This document shows, one piece after another, positions 11,385 to 22,970 of a stretch of 64,000 nt of DNA (positions are counted from its first letter, which is position 1; every line of letters starts with the position of its first letter). Origin of the DNA: Nelumbo lutea (Eukaryota; Streptophyta; Magnoliopsida; Proteales; Nelumbonaceae); assembly GCA_022828595.1 (NCBI GenBank), contig JAKGHH010000003.1:51883759-51947758 (forward strand), in the 5' to 3' direction. Below the pieces are notes generated by a model. It made no database searches. It was not told the DNA's origin and saw nothing but the letters and a program-made list of their open reading frames with translations. Position numbers and translations under genes: made by a program.

Positions 11385-14101
11385 ATGTCTACTGCTAGCA
11401 TAGATAGGCTCCTAGGTGATTTTAGTAAGCTTGAGGGTGTCGAGGTGCAGTCCTCGGCTCCCGCTGGCGAAGTCAACTCCTCGCTAGGTAGCTCCCCCCT
11501 TCGCCCCTTAGAGGAAACTTCCTTACCCGAGGTTGGGCCATCTCGGCCTAAGGAGCCCAAAGCTCAAGAGGAGGGACTGACCTCTAGGGAGGAGGTCCCA
11601 TCTTACTCTCGGGGTCGGGATTCAGATGACTTCGGTCCTTCTACCATGACCTTGGATAGGCTACTGTCTTTGGTAGCTCGCTACCATCTCTCTGAAAGTT
11701 TAGTTTTTAGCGTTTCCCTAGGTCAGTACCCTTGGGCTCATGATCACAATGAGCGCACAATTTTCGAAGAGCAGCTCGTAGTCGGGCTGCGTTTCCCGCT
11801 CCATCCCTTCATCATAGAAATAGTTAAGTTTTTTAACATCACTATCGACCAACTTCATCCGAACTTGATCCGGACTATAGTAGGTACCATCTCCTTGTTC
11901 CATAAATACAACCGACCTCTGTCCTTAGACGTCTTTAGCTCAATCTGTTCAATTAAAAAGAACTCCGCTTGTCAGTGTGGGGACGTCCGACAGAGTTACT
12001 ATATCTCTCCTCGGCCCGGGTATAAAATCCTACTAGGTAGCCCGAACAAAGTGCCATCCTGGAAGAGAAGGTATGTTTTTGTTCAGAATCCTGAGGAATG
12101 GCCTTTCCTGACTCACTGGAGGGTGGCTATCAAAGACCCTAGGGTGAGCTTAGACGCGGAGACTAGGGCAGTTATTAACTCTTGGAGGGACCTCGGCCTG
12201 GAGATGAAAGATTTCTTGGCCGAGGAGAAGCTTGTGTGAGCTGGACTAATTCCTCCTGGTAGGTCTTCACCTCGGTACTTACTTACTTTTAGTTTTTCTT
12301 AGTTCGTGACTAATCTTTCCTTTTTCTCTTGCAGCAGCCATGCTGGAGGTCAACGCTGAGAACATGCTCAAGATCTTCCAAAGAGGGAAGAAGAGGAAGG
12401 GTTCGAAGAAGTCTTGTCAGGAAGATGGTCCTTCTGCCCTTGCTCCATCCAAGGTTCTTGCGCCAGAGCCGATCTCCGCTAAGCTCCCAGAAGAGGAGGT
12501 TCATCCTCAGCCTCCCATTGTGGACCTCAAAGAGGATCAGGATGAAGGCATTCTACCACATGAATCAGAGAGCACTTCGGCACCCGAGCCTCAACTCCCA
12601 AAGGAAAGTATAATGACCCTTCGGCTCAGGATGTTCAAGAGCAAGGATGTCATTTTACTAGTTGAGGTTGCGGAGTGGGCTGACATGCCTATGAGTCAGC
12701 TCAAAGGCCAGTCTTCCAGCTATTGCATGGTGGTAAGTTCCTATTCAAAAGCCCGAACAAAGTGTCGGCCTGGAAGAGAAGGTAATTTTTGTTCAGAATC
12801 CTAAGGGATGGCCTTTCCCAACTCACCGGAGGGTGGCTATCAAAGATCCCGGGGTGAGCTTAGACGTGGAGACTAGGGCAGCTATTAACTCTTGGAGGGA
12901 CCTCGGCCTGGAGATGAAAGATTTCTTGGCCAAGGAGAAGCTTGTGCGAGCTGGACTGAGCCCTCCTGGTAGGTCTTCACCTCGGTACTTACTTTAAGTT
13001 TTTCTTAGTTCGTGACTAATATTTCCTTTTTTTCTTGCAGCAACCATGCTGGAGGCCGACGCTGAAAACATGCTCAAGAGCTTCCAAAGAGGGAAGAAGA
13101 GAAAGGCTTCAAAGAAGTCTCGTTGGGAAGCTGGTCCTTCTACCCTTGCTTCATCCGAGGTTCTTGCGCCGGAACCGATCTCTGTTGAGCTCCTGAAGGA
13201 GGAGGCCCATCCTCATCCTCCCGTAGAAGACCTAGAAGAGGATCCGGACGAAGGCATTTTGCCTCACGAATCGGAGAGCACTTCAGCACCCGAGCCTCAG
13301 CTCCCAAAGGAAAGTATAATGACCCCTCGGCTCTGGTTTTTCAAGAGCAAGGATGTCGTTTTTCCAGCTGAGGTCATGGAGTGAGCTGACATGCCTACGA
13401 GTCAGCTCGGAGACCGGGCTGCCAGCTATTGCATGGTGGTAAGTACTTAACTTTACATTTTGTTTCCTTGTCAGCCTTTTAAGTGTACTTAACTCTACTT
13501 TCTTTACTAGGTCAACTTCGCCATTCATTCATTGGTCTACCAGTCCGAGGTCCACCTAAAGAAAGCTCAGAAAGCCGAGGAGAAGGCATAGAAACTTTAC
13601 CGCATGCTGGACATAGCTCAAGGCGAGGTTCTTCAGGCCAATAATGGAGCTTAGAGCCAACAGAAGCTGATCCTAGCACTGACCAAGGAGAAGGGGAAGC
13701 TTCAATGGGAGAGCGAGAACCTTGAAGTGATGATTCAGGAACGCACTGAGATCTTCGAGACCGCCATACAAGAGGCACTGGCTAAAGAGAAGAAGCACGC
13801 CATCGAATGCTTCAAGGAGTCTCCAGAGTTCCACAACCTCTAGGTCGAGTACGGATCGAGCCCGTATTGTTCTGGCTTCAAACTGTGCAAGTATCTGATG
13901 AGGCAGAAGTTCCCCAAGCTGGACCTCAGAGTCATTTCTATTTCCAATCTTACCCTGGAAGTGGCAAAGGTGGCGAATGAAGAGCCCGGCTCTTCCGAAG
14001 AAGAAAGTGATGACGAAGTCCCAAAGGCAGGCCCATCAGGTCAAGAGGATGTAGAGGTGGAGCATATGGAGATGGACATGCTTGGTAGTCTGAACGCATG
14101 A
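11385..14101 (+). pseudogene. antisense accessory gene of gypsy-1 (three exons, broken)
   Basis: Exon 1 is 11385-12258: an acidic, Ser/Pro-rich start, then FGPSTMT, FPLHPFI and QLHPN-like motifs and VGTISLF, resembling Pfam 'putative gypsy type transposon' (PF04195) from memory. Intron 12259-12334 is GTAGGT to TTGCAG. Exon 2 (12335-12732) has a lysine/arginine cluster (GKKRKGSKKS) and an acidic proline-rich stretch. A final exon (13511-14101) encodes a coiled coil and ends with an acidic tail (SSEEESDDEVP). Broken by TGA at 12237 and several stops in the last exon. The upstream ATG at 11259 was not used: it sits ~20 bases past the likely transcript start and its hydrophobic extension is not conserved. 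Function unknown. Confidence 0.75.
12039..13447 (+). repeat. 711-bp tandem duplication inside the antisense gene
   Basis: 12039-12749 is repeated at 12750 to about 13447, roughly 10% diverged. Each unit contains the end of exon 1, intron 1, exon 2 and the donor of intron 2. Copy 2 has an exon 2 equivalent at about 13046-13438 with a TGA at 13382 where copy 1 has TGG. Copy 2 retains CGA where copy 1 has the TGA stop at 12237. Confidence 0.88.
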
Positions 14102-14557
14102 TCTTTCTTTTTTCCTTAGATTATTCAGATGTACTTCCCAAGCTTCTGAGCTTGGATTATAGTGAAAGCTTTTTGCTTTTTTCTTCTCCTTTGTACTTAA
14201 CATCTTTATATCAAATGAAATGGAGACTTTTTGTGCAAAATTTTCCAAGTGTGAGTAATTTCCAAACTGGCAAACTAAACCAGACAGATGTAGAAATATC
14301 TAAAAATCTTTCCAAGTGTTGGTTACCCCGAACTGTTGAGCTACCAAGCTGGACTACTAGTAGGGGTAACTTCGCATGATGTATGCTAAGGTGCGTGGAC
14401 ATTGTAGGGTATATACCTGACATGTCTGTGCATGGGCTACTCAAATGTTGGTTGTGCCTTAGAGCTAGCGGGTTCAACCTATTATTATACACCAAGGTGG
14501 GCTAGACACCATAAGGTTTATACCCGAATTGTCTATGCGTTAGGTGTGGGGAGTGAT
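14102..14557. other. gypsy-1 spacer between antisense gene and pol end
   Basis: No coding region was recognised. The stretch 14378-14462 is the parent of the scrap found at 8019-8105. Confidence 0.6.
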
Positions 14558-14685
14558 TTGCCTATGCCGAAGAGGCTATTAGGACTTGTCTACCCATCCC
14601 AAGGAGGCGACTGGGACTTGTTTGCCCATGCCGAGGAGGCGACTAGGACTTGTCTTCCCATGCCGAGGAGGCAACTGAGACTTGT
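14558..14685. repeat. 32-bp minisatellite, four copies
   Basis: Four units of about 32 bases around the core CCATGCCGAGGAGGCGACT, each ending in a variant of GGGACTTGT, lie in the spacer downstream of the integrase. Units differ from each other at several positions. Confidence 0.85.
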
Positions 14686-14770
14686 TGTAATGTCGAGGTC
14701 TTGTGTCAGCTCAGCATCATGGCCCTTAGGCTTCTAGGAGTGACTCGCAGTCCTCTCTCCAGTTCGGTGA

Positions 14771-16020
14771 TCATAGGTAGTATTCCCTTAGGTTGCCGAT
14801 GTTCCACGCTCGAGGTACTTGTTTTCCTTCTAAGGTTTCGAGCTCGTACGTGCCATCCCCAAGTACTTGCCTTACTCGGTATGAACCTTCCCAGTTCGAT
14901 CCGAGCTTACCAACGCCGGGCTCAAGTACCATAACTTTTTGAAGAACTAGGTCGCCAACACGGAAATGTAATTTCTTGACCCAGGCATTATAGTATCGAG
15001 CCACTCTCTGCTATTAGGTTGCAGTCCAAATGTATGCCAGGTCCCATACTTCTTCCACCAGGTCGAGGTTGGTGCGGAGGTCGTCGTCGTTTGTTTCCTC
15101 GTTGTAGGCCTCCAAGCGTAGTATTGGCACTTCGATCTCTGTTGGGATCACCGCTTCCGTGTTGTAGGTGAGGTTGAAGGGGGTCTCATTCGTGGTGGTC
15201 TTTACGGTAGTCCAGTAGGCACATAATACACTGGGTAGTTCGTCTACCCACAGCCCTTTGGCTCGGGCTAAGCGAGCCTTCAGTCCACGAAGTATTGCTC
15301 TATTTGTGACCTCTGCTTGCCCGTTTGCCTGAGGGTCTACTACTGAGGTGAAATTTTGTTGTATTCCCATCTCGGCACACCAATTCTGGAACTTGATGTC
15401 CTCGAACTACTTTACGTTGTCAGAGATGAGTACCCGAGGTAGCTCGAAGTGACATACTATATTTCTCCAAAAGAAATTTTGTATGTTGCAGGTTGTGATC
15501 GTCGTTAGGGTTTCCGCTTCCACCCACTTCGTGAAGTAATCTACTACTACCACCAGGAATCTCCTCTATCCTGTCACCAGCGGGAGTGGGCCAAGAATAT
15601 CGATCCCCCATTGTGTTAAGGGCCATGGGCTGGTTAGATATTTAAGGTCGGCAACAGGTCGGTGGTGGATGTTGGCATGCCTTTGACATTTATCGCACTT
15701 CTTGATGAGCTCGAGTGCATCTGCCTTCATTGTGGGCCAATAGTACCCCTGTCGTAGTGCTTTCTGGGTGAGAGCCCTGCCCCCCTAGTGTCCACCACAC
15801 AAGCCTTCATGAGTGTTGTGGAGAACGAGCTCAGCCTCTGAGGGTTGCAAGCAACACAAGTAGGGGAGAGTGAAAGATCTCCGGTACAACTGTCCATCTA
15901 TAATGACGTACTTCGCTAACTGGCGCTCTACTCTTTGGGCCGCATTGCGGTCTGCAGAGAGGGTCCCGTGAAGCAGATAGCTCGCGAGTGGGTCAATCCA
16001 GCTTGGTTCTACTTGTACTA
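14771..16020 (-). pseudogene. gypsy-1 integrase (broken by stops)
   Basis: In one minus-strand frame, with several in-frame stops, the HHCC zinc finger (HEGLCGGH, CDKCQ), the catalytic triad (Asp in WGIDILGP, Asp in ISDN, Glu in NGQAEVTNR) and the C-terminal domain (FRVGDLVLQKV, GKLGSNWEGSYRV) are all present. Open pieces are 15370-15014 and 15004-14771. No chromodomain is seen, as in Tat/Athila elements. Confidence 0.88.
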
Positions 16021-16640
16021 CTGAAGTGCGTACTCCAGCTTCACCCCACTTGGACCGTACAGAATAATGCCTGCCTCGCTTTCTTATTGTTTGGACGAGC
16101 TGTCTACGTAGAGGATTGAGGGCTCTTCGTCCCAGGTAGGCCTTGCTCTAACCGGGATTGGTGCCGCACTGTTTGAAGCTTCCTCCGTGTGCTCAAGCTC
16201 AGTCAGTTCAGGGACTACGGTGCTAAAGGTACATTCTACAAAGAAGTCAACTAAGGCTTGGGCCTTAATTTCCATCTGAGGTTCATACCAAATACCATAC
16301 TTGCTGAGTTCGATGGCCCATTTCGTCAGTCTGACAGACACCTTGGGCTTGAGTAGGATTTGCCTCAGGGGTTTGTTGGTGAGGACAACGACGGTGTGGG
16401 CTTGGAATTAAGGACGAAGCTTCCGAGCTGTTGTGACTAGTGCGTATGCCATTTCTCGATCTCCGGGTACCTAATTTCAGCATCCTGCAAAACCTTGCTG
16501 ACATTGTAGATAGGTCGTCAGACCCGATCTACTTCTTTTATTAGTACCGAGCTGACTACCTCATCGCTCGCGGTGAGGTACAACTTTAAAACATATCCCT
16601 CCTCGGGTTGGGTCAGAACCGGGATGCTAACTAGGTACTT
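16021..16640 (-). pseudogene. gypsy-1 RNase H and truncated second RNase H
   Basis: The minus strand encodes the end of the gypsy RNase H (RLTKWAIELSKYGIWY, KAQALVDFFVECTF) and then the start of a second, archaeal-type RNase H (YVDSSSKQ, GIILYGPSG, LEYAL). Immediately after that the frame jumps to sequence that follows the domain in gypsy-2. About 390 bp, carrying most of the second RNase H, is missing at about 16018-16023. Confidence 0.8.
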
Positions 16641-17460
16641 TTCAGCTCGTCAAAGGCGATTCTAGCACTCTATGGTCCACTCGAAGTCTTTACTTTTCTT
16701 AATAGCCTTAAAGAAAGGCAGGCAGCGATCTGCCAATTTAGACATGAAGCGGCTCAGAGCATCTATACGACCGTTCAACCTCTGAACCTCCTTCAATTCG
16801 CGAGGTGGCTTCGTATCTAGGATGGCCTTTATCTTCTCGGGGTTAGCTTTGATGCCACATCGGTTGACTATGTAGCCCAAGAATTTACCTAAGGTGACAC
16901 CGAAGACGCACTTGTTAGGATTTATTTTCATGTTATACTTACGCAAAATTTCGAAGACGCTTTGCAAATCATTCATTAAAAATTTTGAAAGCTGGGTCTT
17001 AACGACCATATCATCTACATAGCATTCAACCTTGTTGCCGATCAACGACTCAAAAATTCTATTTACAAGTCTTTGGAAGGTCGCCCCGGCATTTTTTAGT
17101 CCGAAGGGCATGACCTTGTAACAGTATAGTCCAAGCTCGATTATGAAGGCTATTTTTTCCTCGTCAGTAGGGTCCATCCTGATTTGGTTGTATCCTGAGT
17201 ACGCATCCAGAAAGCTTAGCAACTTGTGCCTTGAGGTCGCGTCCACTAGACGGTCGATCTTGGGCAATGGGAAACAATCTTTGGATAGGCTCAATTTAGG
17301 TCGGTATAATCGACGCACATGCGCCATTTACCGTTGGCCTTTTTTCCCAAAACTGGGTTAGCTACCCAACTCGGGTAATGTACCTCCCTGATGAAATCAG
17401 CCGCTAAGAGTTTTCCGACCTCCTCATCAACTATCCTCCAACGCTTCGAGGCGAGGTTGC
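16641..17460 (-). pseudogene. gypsy-1 reverse transcriptase
   Basis: The open part 17327-16662 (221 codons) holds FLDAYSGYNQI (first catalytic Asp), MPFGLKNAGATFQRLV, YVDDMVVKT (active site) and FLGYIVNRCGI, followed by the connection to RNase H. The N-terminal fingers continue to about 17460 in another frame (WVANPVLGKK-like, around 17360). The enzyme core is uninterrupted but the polyprotein is not. Confidence 0.9.
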
Positions 17461-17803
17461 ATTTTTTCTATCTAATGGGCCTGACTAAAGGATTAGTGTT
17501 TAACTTGTGAGTTAGGATTTTGGAATCTATGTCGGGCATTTCCATCGCGGACCATGAAAATACATCTAAATTTTTAATTAAAAAACTTACCAGCTGAGAA
17601 TAGAGTGGTTCCTCGATCAAAGTGCCGATCTGGAGAGTCTTGGTTGGATCTTCTGTTGAGACCAAGATGTGGATTGTCTCTTTCGTTGGCGTAGCTCACT
17701 CCTCGGCGTACTTAGTAGGTCGCTCTAGCTCAATGTTAGCCGCTAGCTTGGTTTTCCCCTTGAGGGCAGCAACGTAGCACTTGCAAGACTCAAGCTGGTC
17801 GCC

Positions 17804-18175
17804 TCACACAACCCCTACTCCATAGTCCGTCGAAAAATTCATGGCCAAGTAGTAGGTGGACACTACCACGCGTAGTACGTGGGTAATGGGCCGACCTACT
17901 ATGGCGTTGTACGGGGAGGGAGTTGCGACCACTAGGAATCTGTGCTCGAATCTTACAATGTTGGGCCACATGCCGACCTCTACAGGTACTGAGACTCGCC
18001 CTGGAGGTCTAACCTCTTCACCGCTGAAACCTACCAATGGAGTATCTATCGGTTTAAGATCACTTTCTTGGAGTTGGAGCTTGTCAAAGACGTCCTTGAA
18101 CAGAATGTTGGCCAAACTGCCTGAATCCAGTAGGACACACTTCACTTCGAAATCATTCAGTCTCATCTTTATCAC
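17804..18175 (-). pseudogene. gypsy-1 aspartic protease
   Basis: A 123-codon frame has VLLDSGSLANILF, the retropepsin active site (DSG), then LVGFSGEEVRPPGRVSVPV and PSPYNAIVGRP, matching the Tat-type protease domain. It sits between gag and RT. The frame closes with a stop at its end, before RT. Confidence 0.85.
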
Positions 18176-18386
18176 TAGGGCATCGTCGTGGGGGTACTAG
18201 ATCCCGCATGCATCATCTTTTGTGAAGTAAAAGGGATCTTTGAGCCTAGGTCGCTTTGGTGGATTCTACTCTTCATGCTCTAGCTCGCGAACTGAAGCTT
18301 TACTCACTGCTGAGGTGCAGCCCGCGATGATGGACCCGCAAGTAATCATGTTGATTACTCCACAGATCGGCCTTTCTTCTGGTAAA

Positions 18387-20243
18387 CTACCTATGCTGCT
18401 GCTCATTCTGCCTGCTACTGGACTCGGGAGCATTTCTTCTTTGCTCCTCCTGTGGATCTGCTTGGTTTTTATTTTCTTTTTGTATGAAATTTTTTAGGTA
18501 TCCATGACGGATGAGTTCTTCGATCTCGTTGTAGAGGTTTCTACAATTTTTGGTACTATGATCGTGATCTTTGTGAAAGTGACAATACACGTTCCTGTTT
18601 CTAGTGGCGGGGTCCCCCCTCAACCAAGGTGGCCACTTGACGTGGGAGGAGTCCTTGATTGCCATAAGGATTTCACCTCGCTTCACGTTGAGAGGTATGT
18701 AGCTCATCCGTTCAACTAGCAGAGTCCAAGAACATCGACCTAACCTGTGAGATTGTGAAAGAGATTGGCTCCCGGACTTGTTTCCTCCCCTAGTTGGGGA
18801 CTTGCTCTTTCTTCGCTTGCTGCCACTTTTACCTGTGTTGTCACCTTCTCTTTTCCTCTTTTCTATTGGATTCTCGGTCTTTTGGTTCATCTCTTCCTTG
18901 GTCCCGATAAACTGATCGGTGAGCTTGAGGAATTCCGTGATGTCCTTTGGCTTATTGGCCACCACATGCCACTTAAATTCTCTGTGTGTTATACCTTTCT
19001 TTGCCGCCGTGAGCCTCACTACTGGATCTAGATCGGGGATCTGCAAGCAAGTGTCGTTGAAGCATTTGATATAGCTTCTAATTGACTCCCCTTCTCTCTG
19101 AACTATGTTTAGGAGGCTTTCTTGGGCCCTCGGACACTTCTTGCTGGTGATGAAGTGTGAGGTGAACAACTATGCAAATTGCGCCCAACTTCTGATCATC
19201 CTTAGCACGAGGTTCCTGTACCATGTGCCAGCTACTCCTTTAAATGTTGTGGAGAAGGCTACGCACATGCAAGACTCGTCAGCCCCAGCTAGGTGCATCT
19301 GGGACTGGAAGGAATCTACATGATCATTTGGATCGAAGGATCTGTCATACTTGTACAGAGGAGGCATTTTAAAATCTTTTGGCATTGTCAAGCTTGCCTC
19401 TTCTTTACCTTTTACTTGCTCTAGCTGGTTGGGCGCAGCGAGCTGACTATGAGCTGTAGTTCAGCATCCCTTGCGACGCCTTCGTTGCTGCTTCTTGACC
19501 GGCTCTGCATTAGTATTGCTGACTTCTGTATGATCAGGTATTGTTCTAGCGCAGAGTGGCTCTGGGTGCTGAGCCTGGCTACTATGAATGGAAGGGCCTT
19601 GCTTTGAGTCCACAATCAAGGGCCCGCACTGGTTGCCTACGAGTGAGCCCTCTTGATGAGAAGGCCGAGGTAACATGGCCCTGGCGGGCTAAGTATCTCC
19701 TGATCTGTTCACAATGTTGCCTTGTGAAGCGGGTAGGGTGACTTGTCTGTCCCTCCTACCGTGGGACGAGACTTGACTCCCAAGGGGAAGAGGAACTTGG
19801 GTGGTCTCACCTCAGTGGGGAGAGTGAGTGTTATGCCAATGAGATCGATTCTATACCTCTAGGTGCCGAGGTGGAATCGGTTGCTGATTTTTCTATAGAG
19901 GAGGGAATTGCTGCTAGTACTGTTGCTGGTAGAAATGATGGAGGACTTATTCTTGATAGTGCTGGAACTGTTGGACCTGAATGGCCCAAACGTAGTGTAC
20001 CAGGTCGTCAAGCTAGGATTGCCCGACTCCAAGAGGAACCACAGATGGTTCAGCGAATGTCACGCCAACTACAGGAGGGAGTGGGGCGTTCACTTGTGCA
20101 GTCACTTGAGGCATGGTCAACGTTGGGACCCTAGCCGCAATAAGCGATATGGTGAACTGACCTATGCAGACAGACGGGAACTGAGGTTGCCCCTCGAAGA
20201 CGTTCACTTCGTTGTTTTGTCCGGCGTTGCTGGAGGAAGCCAT
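18387..20243 (-). pseudogene. gypsy-1 gag (broken)
   Basis: The start MASSSNAG at 20243 is shared with gypsy-2 (48511). Later pieces 19391-19170 and 19169-18387 give the Retrotrans_gag core (YDRSFDPNDHVDSF, FKGVAGTWYRNL, VQREGESIRSYIKCFN), a basic SKRRKSKSPTRGG linker and the knuckle-like CHFH-x4-H-x4-C (around 18565). Stops and frameshifts lie between the N-terminal part and the core. Confidence 0.85.
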
Positions 20244-20292
20244 GGATTTGATTCTATTATTGATGGTGGGAAAAGACTTTTTTGTAGCGTTT

Positions 20293-20308
20293 CCCACAAA
20301 CGGCACCA
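20293..20308 (-). promoter_or_regulatory. gypsy-1 primer-binding site
   Basis: On the minus strand TGGTGCCGTTTGTGGG lies two bases after the LTR end. It resembles the primer sites of Tat-type elements (TGGCGCCGTCTGTGGG form). The exact tRNA was not determined. Confidence 0.75.
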
Positions 20309-20310
20309 AA

Positions 20311-21005
20311 TGATGTTGTGCGATCTGGCTGCTCCCTGTTGGAGGTGATCTGGCTTCCAAGCGGATGGTGAACTAAATCTGCTAGAATGTTAGAGAACCT
20401 GGGGTGACTAGCCCGACGAGGTCACTCCGATGCTTAAGTCAGTAAACAGGTAGCGAGCTGAAATAGCTTAAGGATGTAGGAGAGCTAGGGAACAGAGAAA
20501 TCACACGTACCTTGAACCACCGAGGGGTGGAGCCTTTATATAAATGAGTCCTCGTGGGTTTTACGGATCGGTTCCAAGATCTTCGTCACGATAGGATTCG
20601 TTTCCGCGTTAGTTGGGGGATAACGCTGCCAACTGATAAGGTCCATCAATTTTGCCCGAATCGGGTGGGGAGATAACGCTAGCTATTACGTGGTGTGATC
20701 CCGTGAGGTCCGGGATCTGTCGGAAGGGTTGTCGGGATCACCACGTAGTGGCATGTCAGTATCCCTAAACTGATGTCTTTAAGTCCCGAATTGGATTGAG
20801 TGCCAAAGTGCCTTGGCATCGAGGTGTTCTTGTTGCAATCTGTTACCGAGGCGATTTCATCCCGAAGTCACTTTAGCCCGGGGTAATTGAGTACCCGAGC
20901 TCGATCTATTGCGGACCGGTCATGTTAAGCTGAACTGTCATCTATCAATCAGGTTGTGTCAACGTGTTCTCGTATTACAAGATCAGGCCAAATCACCCTT
21001 CATCA
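20311..21005 (-). repeat. gypsy-1 5' LTR (695 bp)
   Basis: TGATG...CATCA ends, same length as the copy at 10206-10900. The minus-strand promoter TATATAAA is at 20535-20542, which would put R/U5 in the left 200 bases. Confidence 0.92.
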
Positions 21006-22970
21006 ATTACGATGCCATCCTTGTGCATAGCCGGATGCTCGAGCACTCATATAGACTCTTAGATGCTCGAACTCTCAAATCTCAGATAGCTATTACTTGG
21101 ACCGCCGTTCTGGTAGATGAGGGTAAATTCATAGCCTATTTCCCTCGATGAAAGAAGAGAGTCAATTTTTACTTGGAAAAAAATGAAGTAATTTTTCATC
21201 CCAATAATAATGTAAGCCATGGCTTGTTTGCAATTTTACATCGATCTTAGAGGTGTTTTTGCAACATTTCCAAACGCATGCAATTGTAAATCGGAATACA
21301 ATAGTGTACTGAACCGGTATTTACACTTTTTCCAAACGCAACCTTAATGTCTATCCTTTGTTAAATTATGAGCTCTTAAATAGGTTCTTATACTTTCACA
21401 CATATTCCTTTTGGTCGGATGAAAACCTTTAACAAAAGAAACAGATGTTTAAGATAAAGGAGCATTAGTGAGAGATGAACTTGGTACGTACTCACCCGAT
21501 GCTTTAAAATTTAAATTTCCTTGAGTTGGTAATTGTACGATTATGATGAATGCCTGCCATTACTTTTCTGCAAAGCTCTTATCAGTTCGCTGTGGTTGTC
21601 TTGTCCTCCAACATTTTACTGAAAATGGTTATATATCTAATTAATATCCCTTCAATCCCAACTTCAAACTCATATGTTTCGTCCAAAGACGGTCTTCATT
21701 ATCCTCCAAAGAGAATTCCATCAAAACTCGTTTTTCTTAGTTACTACTTACTAGGTGTTCATGACATGCTTTCAAATGTTGACTTTATTGACAACAATCG
21801 ATTGAGGAATCTAGTTCTAGGGTGGGGAAGAGCAAGAACCTGCAGTTTCACTGGATTAGCAGTATGATTCAAAGTATCCAAACACCTTGATACATGTGTG
21901 TATCAGGGGTTTGAACCACACTTTCTTTTTCTTTTTAGGTTTTTCTAATTGGATCTCAACAAGGCCTACCCCTAAAAACATTAAAAATATAATGCTCAAT
22001 ATTTAGCATATCAAGAGAGGGACTATATGGTAATAATACACTTAATACATCCAAGGTTCAAACTTCAAAGTATCGATAGATACACAGATACACGTATCAG
22101 CCAGCATGATGAAATTTTGAACCTTGAATACTCCCAATGCATGACAAAACTTTGAACCTTCGTCAGCGGTGATATTGGTGAAGAACGCTAGAACAGGTTG
22201 CAATTCAGAATTCTGTAATTCAGAATTCTGCATTTGACTGCAGTGTGCTTAACCCTAAAGACAAACCTAAATTCCTTGCATTCATCGAAGTGGTGTTGTC
22301 AATCCCTTGGACATCGAAGTCCTAAGCCCACAGCATATATCCTCCTTAAGATCTGTCATGGCAGATCTCCTCTTCTCGGATTGTTCATGCGGTGTAAACT
22401 CGGAAACAGAGAGAAATTGACTAATCGGGACTAATTTCAAACACAAACTTCAATCCAATGCACTCCAGAGTACAAGACTTTCAATTAGGGGTGCACAGTG
22501 GCAGGCCTAACCTAGTGAAACACTTGAACCTGTCATCAAATTTCGCAGCAGAAATGCATAGGTGCATCGTGTTCCAAGCAAACATTTGGCTCAGTAAATT
22601 TTCTTGGTGGAACCCACTGAATAGAAGATTCAGTGTGTCCAAAATATGGGAAATCAGACTCCCTTGAACTTCCAAAATAAATGGCCTACTTGCAGATAAA
22701 GGATATGATTGAACTTCGACTCAGTCTAACTGATAGAGCTTTGCAGCCATAAACACCTCGCAATCATTTTACTTGGATGTTTAAGATATATAATCTTATT
22801 TTTCCCAGTTTGGGGGCTAATATCCAGGAAAAGAGAGTGAGAAGAACAATACAAAGAATCAACACTACATAGGTCTGCCTCCGTTAAAAATGCATGCATA
22901 ATGGTTTTTGAATATAAAAAAACAGATTGCCAGGCCAAAATGGATCTACTAGTAAGACCTACAAAGGGAC
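21006..22970. other. intergenic stretch and 3' UTR of the START gene
   Basis: No protein or RNA gene was recognised. The part next to 22970 is presumably the 3' UTR of the minus-strand START gene. Short repeats only: two copies of AATTCAGAATTCTG at about 22203-22231. Confidence 0.5.

Larger units (their letters stand above)
10206..21005 (-). mobile_element. gypsy-1: Tat-like Ty3/gypsy retrotransposon (decayed)
   Basis: Two 695-bp LTRs bracket a 9.4-kb interior. On the minus strand the order is primer site, gag, protease, RT, RNase H, integrase (the gypsy order), followed by an antisense gene on the plus strand and a polypurine tract. Extra antisense coding after pol, an archaeal-type RNase H start (YVDSSS) after the gypsy RNase H, and a Tat-type primer site place it near the Tat lineage. 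LTRs differ at roughly one base in ten by eye, mostly transitions. No matching 5-bp target duplication is seen (AGTAT against ATTAC). Confidence 0.9.
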
